From Episyrphus balteatus (taxonomy: Eukaryota; Arthropoda; Insecta; Diptera; Syrphidae): a stretch of DNA of 64,000 nucleotides. Location of the stretch: positions 50,956,402 through 51,020,401 of the forward strand of contig NC_079134.1 of NCBI RefSeq assembly GCF_945859705.1. Reading direction: 5' to 3'. Position numbers and translations under genes: made by a program. The notes below the pieces were generated by a model. The model had not been told where the DNA came from. It did not search any database and saw only the letters and a program-made list of their open reading frames with translations. Below are positions 58,001 through 64,000 of this stretch, one piece after another. Every line of letters starts with the position of its first letter. Within the stretch, counting starts at the first letter, position 1.

Positions 58001-61000
58001 AATATTGGTCACAATTTTTGTTCTAGTGCCAAGTTGGAAAAAATATGAAATTTTTACAAAAAATTTTGAAAGAAAAATACTTCCTCTATGAACTCATTGA
58101 AAGCGCTCGAAAGCTGCACCGAAAAAAGTTGTCCTGGTATTTATATTTTATTAAAGATATTAGCTACACTGCTGGTTTCTACGTCAACTACCGAAAGAAC
58201 TTTCTCCAATTTAAAGAGAATAAAAACAATACAAAGAAGCATTATTAAAACTTAAAAAAAAATTTGCGAACTAGATCTATCCCCCCCCTTAGCAAAAAGC
58301 TATCTACGCCACTGATTAAGATCTGAATTAAGATGAAGTAAAAGGTTAATTATTTGGCCGTATGCTGTGGTTTTACAGAGAAAAAAATTTCCTGAAGATA
58401 ATCACGAGAAGAAAAGTCACAGTAATTTGACTTTTTCACAAGAACTATGCCAAGAAAAATTATATTTTGATCGCACATTGTTTTTTTTTTATTTATTTCA
58501 TAATTTTCCGCAATAAAACACGATATTCCATTATAATTTACTCCTTATTTGAAGTTGGTATTCCCAAATAAACAAACAACACGAAGGAATCTTTCAGCTT
58601 GACGTTTGAGAAATGTCAAATGTTCCAAGTGTGTGTGCAAATCCGTGTAAATCTCTCAAAAAAGAGGGATTAAAAAAAATTCGAATTCTGCTTCGTTTGA
58701 GGCGAATTTTTTTCTATGGAACATAATTTTCAGAAAAAAATCGCTTCGAGATCGCCGAAAATTCGATTTTTGCATTGAAATGAATTCGACATCAGCTAAA
58801 ATTTAGCGCGAGCAGCGTACCAGGCTTTAGAAACGACTAATGTTACATTTTGTTGATCTGTCAAAAGAAAATTTTTTGAGAGTAATTTTATGAATGAATA
58901 AACAAGAAAGAATTAATTTGGTGCTGAAATAATTCTTTTTAATTGAATTCTAAGCAAATTGAAACAAAAATATGCATTCAATAATTTCAAATATGGAAAC
59001 AAACAAGAAATTCTCTTCTCACATCATCCCATAGCCGTAGCTAGGATTTCATTTCGGGGGGGGGTTAGCTCAGACCAAACAAAATTTTTTTTAGAAATCA
59101 CAATACTTTGTATCAACTATATGTAACTGCAGTCGATTCTAAATCCCGCTAAATCAAATAGTCATTTGAATTGTGTAGAAGCGAAAAATTTGCCAATATC
59201 CTTTTAAAGTATTTTTGAGGAGAGGAATATAAATTGCGAGCGTTAGCGAGCAAGAAATTTTTTTCAAGAAACAAATTTTAACCATTCTAAGGCTTTATAA
59301 AAAAATTATTTCGTATATAAAACATTGAAAAATCTTGCACTGAAATTTTGTAGCAGAAAATTGACAGGTACATTCTATCTATTGAGTTCTAAATGAAATT
59401 AGCAATACTAAAAAACCAAAATTTTAAATAATCCAAGTTGTTTGACATGAGCTAATTACACTGGTCAACAAGGTTTTTGTTACAGAAACCAGGGTATACT
59501 TTTCTATAGGCTGAGCTCGAATCCGAAGTTAGAAAATCGAAAATCCCGCTTTTTACCAGTTTTCGAGGTTATTTCCTAGCGTTGTAGGTACTACAGTCTC
59601 TGAATAAATCGATACATTTATTTTCGCTTACATACTGGATTTAAGGTTAACATATAGAACAAAAGTGGATAATAAGCAACTGAAGATATCTCGGACAGTA
59701 GAAAAGATGTCTGAAAGATTTAAATAGATTTAAGGGTAATATTTCAAGAACGAGATGTGATCGAATAAGTCCGTCTTTGGATTCGAGTTCGGCCACCGAA
59801 ACCCTTTGAAAAAGCATAGTTTAGTCTCGGCACCAAAAACCCTGCATAAGTACTTGTGGTATTTAAAGGGTTCTTAAAAGAGCATTTTAAGGTGTTAACA
59901 TAGTGCTTAAGGAAATGGTCAAATATATAAAAACTCTTTGTAATGAACCAAACATTTTTTGTTTTCCTTTATACAAACTTCATCGACAGCTTTTGCAACG
60001 ATGCAAAATTGGTAGTGATTTTAAGGGAGATTTTCATATAGGTAATCAAATCACTAAAATACAAAAACAAATCATTTAGTGCTGCACATATTAGACTTGT
60101 ATATGTTTATAATATAGGTATCTTTTGATTTTCTGAAAAAAAATTTCGGGGGGGGGGTTAAACACCCAAAACCCCCCCCCCCTAAATACGGCTATGCATC
60201 ATCCCCTCTCTTCCTCATTTAGTTGTGTTTGACAGATTAACATTGAAACTCAAGTCCAGGAGCTGAGTTGGAAAAAGTAACAAAATGTAACTATTTGACA
60301 CTTCAACATTGGATTTAGGAACGATGTTGTGACGTCACGATGTTACATTTTGTAACTTTTTTCTCATTTAGGAACGATGAAAGTTAACTATTGTTAACAA
60401 TAGTTAACATCGTCGAATAAAAGAACGCACCACTGGTACGCAGCTCGCGCTAAATTTTGGCTCCCATAGTGCCTGGCTACACGGTAATTTTTCAATCGCC
60501 TAAGCAGTGAGTTTGTAGGCAAGGGGGATGAGGAGTGAAGGGGGAAGATGCTCACGAAGGGAACTGAATTTTCTGAGGGTAGTACAGTTCCATTGCTAAA
60601 TTTTTCTTCTTTTTGACGTTTGTTCCTAGAAAATGTAAAAGTGGAACGTGATTGGGCACAACAGTGTGTAGCCACCGCATGTGATTTTTCAATCGATTGA
60701 AAAATCACTGTGTAGCCAGGCACATACAAATTATCGAAAAATTTTAGCCGAGCTAAAATCTACCCCATACAAATTATCGACAACTTGTATGGGAATTCTA
60801 TCTCGGCTAAAATTCAGCGCGAACAGCGTACCAGGGTTCAATTTTGAAATTGGGTTATTTATTACATAAATTAAATTTCTTTAACATTTTTTTAATTCCA
60901 GAAGTTATTTGGGTTCTAACCAGAGAACGGAAGCCAAGTGAGTCGGTTATATCACAGGCAAGACAAGTTATAGATGACAACAAACTATCTAAACGATTTT

Positions 61001-61038
61001 TATTAAAAACAAACCAAGACAATTGTCCTGCAAGTTAA
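52053..61038 (+). CDS. Apolipoprotein D/Lazarillo-type secreted lipocalin
   Basis: Six coding exons join in phase: 52053-52063, 52119-52233, 52306-52436, 52547-52620, 52712-52810 and 60902-61038. The product is 188 aa. All junctions are GT-AG. Residues 1-20 form a signal peptide (hydrophobic SLLLLVASAVPLIFA), so the protein is secreted. Lipocalin motif 1 is FLGQWYEYERYP (G45-x-W47). Motif 2 is YWVLGTDYSSYAVVYSC (T123-D-Y). Motif 3 is WVLTRER (R151). Four cysteines (28, 63, 134, 185) match the two disulfides of ApoD. N73-G-T is a glycosylation sequon. Length and layout fit insect ApoD relatives (NLaz, GLaz, Karl), which bind small hydrophobic ligands and act in stress and lipid handling. Which paralogue this is cannot be told by eye. 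The start is the only ATG that splices to the signal peptide. The oddity is the 8.1-kb last intron, packed with transposons, while the other introns are 55-110 bp. Confidence 0.93.
53450..54672. repeat. Foldback element in the lipocalin intron
   Basis: The outer left GTGGAGTAACTAAAGC and right GCTTTAGTTACTCTAC match inversely. GGGAACCCGGCCGAACAGC pairs with GCTGTTCGGCCGGGTTCCC. The inner GGGACAATCTTCCAT pairs with ATGGAAGATTGTCCC. The arms are roughly 600 bp and diverged. The dyad centre is near 54060. No coding. Confidence 0.75.
54673..55991. other. Intron sequence, nothing recognised
   Basis: AT-rich. Open frames 54813-55046 (+) and 55284-55523 (-) show no domain. Confidence 0.5.
56490..58250 (+). 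pseudogene. hAT transposase remnants (zinc-finger MYM-like lineage)
   Basis: Readable pieces in order are FEFLISLNVINMVYQLSLPL (56490-56556), then, past the nested element, FQRVNLDLVQAMELAKDLRD and FSKVFCIWEKLAEILDIGVK then RIVKRQKNRSNPSV (57268-57480). MRLGEKCTNHENTLEGFPVL (about 57525-57590) follows. Last comes, in a shifted frame, LLVSTSTTERTFSNLKRIKT (58167-58226). The last is the hAT dimerisation motif (S-T-A-x-x-E-R-S-F-S-x-L-K-R-I-K). The order matches TTF/ZMYM-like hAT transposases. Stops, frameshifts and deletions inactivate it. The N-terminal zinc finger is not seen. Confidence 0.78.
56566..57249. mobile_element. Nested element with 9-bp duplication and motif-rich ends
   Basis: The left end GGGAGCGGTACGATTGATCG is matched by the inverse of GCGGTCAATCGTACCCAACC at the right end. 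The duplication CATTAAGTC (56557-56565, 57250-57258) is 9 bp, extendable to 12. About eight AAAATCTCGCATTTT-like units fill the left half. As many inverse units (AATGCGAGATTTT) fill the right half, meeting near 57062-57108. There is no coding. A 9-bp duplication suggests a Mutator-like origin, but this is inference. Confidence 0.68.
59030..60196. mobile_element. Non-autonomous hAT-type element, copy 2
   Basis: Same ends and body as 41505-42817 (CATAGCCGTAGCTAGG ... TACGGCTATG), with its own 8-bp duplication CATCATCC (59022-59029, 60197-60204). It is about 150 bp shorter owing to internal deletions (for example after GAGGAGAGGAAT near 59225). It contains the same foldback F-like segment (59470-59850). 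Confidence 0.82.
60435..60832. repeat. MITE A, copy 2, with its own insertion
   Basis: Ends GGTACGCAGCTCGCGCTAAA and TTCAGCGCGAACAGCGTACC. Without the nested 255-bp element it is a compact MITE of about 140 bp. Its centre reads CGACAACTTGTATGGGAATT, as in copy 1 near 56068-56095. Confidence 0.72.
60469..60723. repeat. 255-bp element nested in MITE A, ATA duplication
   Basis: Ends are GTGCCTGGCTACACGGTAA and TCACTGTGTAGCCAGGCAC (about 30-bp terminal repeats including TTTTTCAATCG). The 3-bp duplication ATA is at 60466-60468 and 60724-60726. The empty site CTCCCATACAAATTATCG is visible in copy 1 near 56024. A 3-bp AT-rich duplication would suit PIF/Harbinger. Confidence 0.78.
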
Positions 61039-62090
61039 TTCAACAAACAATAATATTAAAAATGAAGAAATTGTTGACACTTTTTGAATTTATGATTAAA
61101 AAATAATTACAAAAGGTGGCTGATGTTTTTTTTTTTTTAAGAAAAACAAAGAGATTCATTTCGTATCGCCTCATCACGAATTCCATTCGTATCGAAAATT
61201 TGCTACGATTCTCGACAAAATAATCACGAAATCCGTTCGTAAGGAAAATTTAATAAAAATAGTCTCTATGATTTAAATTGCGATTGATTTTTTTGGGAAT
61301 CGTAGAAAATTCCCGATACGAATAAAATTCATGTGGTCGTTACCTATGAATTAGACTCGATGTGTGCCGATGTAGTAAAAATCGACATATTCGTTTCTCA
61401 AATTGTCAATTTCGATTAGGTGCCAGATAACCTGAGCTTAATTCTGAATTCTTAGCGGCTCTAATTGGTCAGAACTCAGTTTCATCTAAATTTTTCATAG
61501 CTTTTTATGACATCTGACCAATCAAAGTCTCTAAAAGTTTATTACACAAGTTTTCATGGTTGAAAAGAATTAAGAAATAGACAAAGACAAACAAACCAAA
61601 CATTACATTATATGTAAATATGCTTGTTTCTAGTTATAATTACGTAATTTTAAAAAGAAAATAAATTAAAAAAAAAAATAAACAGAATCATTCGGAACTC
61701 TGCCCCACTACCTTAAACATGGACTTTATTCTATAAATTAGAATGCATCAATAATATTCTATGACACTTATAGTAAGAGACATATTTTCACGTTCCTATC
61801 ATAACTATGCTTATTCAGTTCAGTTTTTTATTAAAATTTAATAGAGCATAAAATGCAAAAATAATACAAATTCCATTTCAAATTGTAACGATTGATCTTA
61901 GCGCCATCTGTGGTTAAGCACACTGTCGGTAATACAGCTCAAATCTAAAAATAGGGTATGGCAGATTCGAAATGTCAACTTCAGAATCAGCTGTTAAATG
62001 AATTGTCATGCGTGTTGTATTCTTCATTTGTTTGTTTTTAATTTTTGGAAGTGAACAAAAATTATTTTGGACAAAAATAGTTGAATAAAC
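61039..62090. other. Intergenic between lipocalin and CINP
   Basis: ATTAAA at 61055-61060 and 61095-61100 could be the lipocalin poly(A) signal. A diverged inverse pair near 61155-61330 (TTCGTATCG...CGATACGAA type) may be an old MITE. The CINP promoter must lie in the right part. No core element was recognised. Confidence 0.4.
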
Positions 62091-62834
62091 ATGAGTTCGA
62101 CTCCCCCGAAAGTGGACACAAGTTTAACAACCCTAACACCTGTAAGATGTAAGAAAATATTATATTCCTCTATAATTTAAATACCCATCAAAATATTTTA
62201 AGTTCTCGACAGTCCCAGGCCAAAGTTGCAAAATGACCAATTGTTAACTTGCAAAACGCGCCTCGATACAATCACCAAGACTTTGTTGGATAATTTCGCC
62301 AAATGGCAAATAGCACAAAAACGTGGCCAATCTTTGTGCAATTCAATTGAAGCAATTAAAACAAAATGTCTCGAAAGCAAATCCCCAGGAGATTCTTTAT
62401 ATCCTGAAGAACTGCAACCATTTTGCGATAAGCTAGCTATTATTTTCAGTGTGTTTGAAGATATTTTAAAGAATACAAAAGAAGCTTTAAGACAACTCAA
62501 TGCTTTAGCCAAACTTCAAGGAACCAGTTCGGAGATATTTTATAGGACATGGTTTATAGAAGATTTCATAAATTTTGCAAAAACCATTGTCGAACGATAT
62601 CAAGCTGAATGTGATGTTAAGAGATTTGTAACAGGTAATTGCTTTATTTGGTTGTTTTAAAACTGAGTGTTCATGAATTGTTTTTTTTTTTTTTTGTTTT
62701 AAGAGGAACTTGCTCACTGCCAACAGAGATCTGACTTAATTCGTGTATCCAGTTTATGGGAGTATCCATGTCATGTTGATGAAAATGTGAAATTATTGTT
62801 CTTGTTTTTAGCTGAGGAATTAAAAGTAAAATAA
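62091..62834 (+). CDS. CINP: CDK2-interacting protein CINP homologue
   Basis: Three exons join in phase: 62091-62148, 62203-62634 and 62704-62834. Introns are 54 and 69 bp with GT-AG ends. The product is 206 aa (human CINP is about 212). The N-terminus is MSSTPPKVDTSLTTLTPVRF. The body is largely helical: LLDNFAKWQIAQKRGQSLCN, LYPEELQPFCDKLAIIFSVF, and a coiled-coil-like KNTKEALRQLNALAKLQ. Family hallmarks are F-Y-R-T-W near residue 132, the helix FAKTIVERYQAECDVKRFVT leading into EELAH, and a late S-S-L-W-E-Y-P (human S-M-W-L-H-Q-P). CINP binds CDK2 and CDC7 complexes at replication origins and ATRIP in checkpoint signalling. It also associates with AAA-ATPase ribosome-maturation factors. 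It is a nuclear protein. No frame damage is seen. The identification is by remembered homology, strong at the C-terminus. Confidence 0.86.
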
Positions 62835-62851
62835 AAGTTTATACGTTTTTC

Positions 62852-62857
62852 AATAAA
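62852..62857 (+). terminator. Poly(A) signal AATAAA for CINP
   Basis: A canonical AATAAA lies 18 bp after the CINP stop, giving a very short 3' UTR. It is followed by a T-rich stretch. Confidence 0.6.
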
Positions 62858-64000
62858 TGCATCGTCTGTTTTTCTATTTATATTTTCTTATGGTTGATAG
62901 TTCATCAATACAGAACTCTTTTGATGAACCGGCTTTAGATAAACAACATGAAGCGTATCGATAGATACTCTTAAAACTGTTTTTAAGAATAACGAATTTA
63001 TCAAAAATTATATTTTATAATTTCCTCGTAAAGTTAAAGTGGAGTTAAACAATAGCTATGAGTATGCTCCTGTGCATGTTCTCTGAGGAAAATCGATAGT
63101 TGGATGAATGCAGACTTCATTGTTTAACTAAATTTGAATTAAAGTTAATGTACTTGAATTGAAACAAGATTATTCTTAGTCCGTTTGGGTACTTATTGGG
63201 CTAAAATATGAAAAGTGTCAAATTTTTAGAATGGGGGATGAAATTCTGCCAAAAACTACACAAAATAATTCTTTAAATATTAAGACCGAAATTCATAGTC
63301 GTTACTCGAGTTAAGATTTTTCTCTGAGAAATATTTCAATTAATCGCACAAGGGAATTGAAAATAGGGCTGTTAATTGAGTAAAGAAAAATCTTGTCTTG
63401 AGGAAATTTTTTTCTCAAACTCAAAAATTTGAATTAACTGTCATCAAAAAAAACATTTTTGTTTTAAATTCGCCATCGCACTGAGAGCTAGAACGCTATT
63501 TTAGCTGGAACCACGTCAACTTCATCCAATATTTCTAATTTTAGTCTTATGTCGTTTTCTTTCACTCCAATGAGAGTACCCTTTTAGTACTTATTTTTGC
63601 ACTTTTGAAGGTTTTGTGTTCTTTGACGCCACAAAAGTGTAAAAAAAAAATTACTCCGGAGTAATTTTAGTACTACGGAGTACCCCGGATTTATGTCGTT
63701 TTCTTTCACTCTATTAAGGAGTACTCTAAATTTTTACTCCTTTTTCTGGAGTGAAAGAACATAATGAGAGTAATTTTTTTTTTATGTAATAGTGTGTGTG
63801 ACATCGCAAAAATGGATAATATCCTTGAAAAAAATAGTGATAACAGGCCTAGGGAAAACATTTTATGAATTGAAAAAAAAAATAATATTAAAACATATGA
63901 AGCATAATACACGAAGACGGAAGGCGTAGAAATTATCTTCCAATTTCCTTTTGATTTTCGTTACGGTGCGTCACGGGCTTCTACACGCAAATTTGAGTTA
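62858..64000. other. Intergenic, one probable MITE
   Basis: 63545-63765 is an inverse-repeat element: TTATGTCGTTTTCTTTCACT on the left, inverse GAGTGAAAGAACATAA on the right. A third direct copy (TATGTCGTTTTCTTTCACTC) starts near 63692. Palindromic TTACTCCGGAGTAA is inside. The frame at 63706-63912 (-) is unsupported. Confidence 0.5.

Larger units (their letters stand above)
56371..58314 (+). mobile_element. hAT element with decayed transposase
   Basis: Ends are CAGTGGCGTAGATAG (then a G-run) and CTATCTACGCCACTG (after a C-run). The 8-bp duplication ATTAAGAT is perfect (56363-56370, 58315-58322). CAGxG ends with 8-bp duplication and hAT transposase remnants inside make the assignment firm. 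It sits inside element A and is itself interrupted at 56566-57249. Confidence 0.88.
55992..58821. repeat. MITE-ended element A, copy 1, invaded by hAT
   Basis: The left end GGTACGCAGCTCGCGCTAAA and right end TTTAGCGCGAGCAGCGTACC are inverse. The next block GGCTCCCATACAAATTATCG is shared with copy 2 at 60435-60832. Without the hAT insertion it would be about 0.88 kb, with diverged inverse interior. The target duplication is not clear. Confidence 0.65.
52811..60901 (+). other. 8.1-kb transposon-filled intron of the lipocalin
   Basis: Donor GTAAGTTGG at 52811. Acceptor TTTTTTTAATTCCAG ends at 60901. Phase 1 is kept (A + AA = Lys144). The intron contains a foldback (53450-54672), a 2.8-kb MITE-ended composite (55992-58821) with hAT and a third element inside, a non-autonomous hAT (59030-60196) and a small MITE pair (60435-60832). 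No host exon is seen within. Confidence 0.85.

Overview
The window looks like insect nuclear DNA, most likely from a fly. It is strongly AT-rich. Introns are short (54-110 bp) with GTAAGT-like donors, and insect-type transposons are dense. I cannot name the species. Only two host genes are well supported, both on the + strand near the right end. The first is an apolipoprotein D/Lazarillo-type secreted lipocalin (52053-61038, six coding exons, 188 aa). The second, about 1 kb downstream, is the orthologue of CDK2-interacting protein CINP (62091-62834, three coding exons, 206 aa). The lipocalin's last intron is about 8.1 kb, because it holds at least five transposable elements, some nested three deep.

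The left 51 kb has no host gene that I can support. It is a graveyard of mobile DNA.
- 3.5-7.8 kb: decayed transposon coding, including PIF/Harbinger transposase (+) facing a Myb/SANT-like companion (-).
- 9.0-11.2 kb: a Transib (RAG1-relative) copy with CACAGTG ends, a CGACG target duplication, and half of a spliced transposase.
- 14.3-16.8 kb: a GC-rich inverted-repeat element carrying a tRNA-like pol III unit, a Harbinger N-terminal exon, and a second, different Transib-like copy (CGCTG duplication).
- 16.85-18.73 kb: two concentric near-perfect palindromes.
- 22-27.3 kb: a Tc1-like pseudogene, then a long-armed CAGGGTGT element with a DUF4817-type mariner-like pseudogene. That element is invaded by a smaller one carrying a PHD-like ORF and a terminal repeat amplified into a roughly 170-bp tandem array.
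- 27.3-36 kb: piggyBac, Tigger/pogo-type, Myb/SANT, hAT-like and unclassified transposase remnants.
- 38-51 kb: a foldback family (at least four copies or fragments), a hAT-type element with G/C-run ends, a 2.8-kb foldback split by a 5'-truncated Jockey-like LINE, and a 10-bp minisatellite.
- 52-61 kb: the lipocalin and its transposon-filled intron.
- 61-64 kb: CINP and flanking DNA.

No operon-like organisation is expected here. The two host genes are functionally unrelated neighbours. What links the rest is transposon history: several elements can be ordered in time by nesting, target-site duplications, and empty sites visible in sister copies inside this same window. All family assignments rest on reading motifs by eye. 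No alignment or database search was run.
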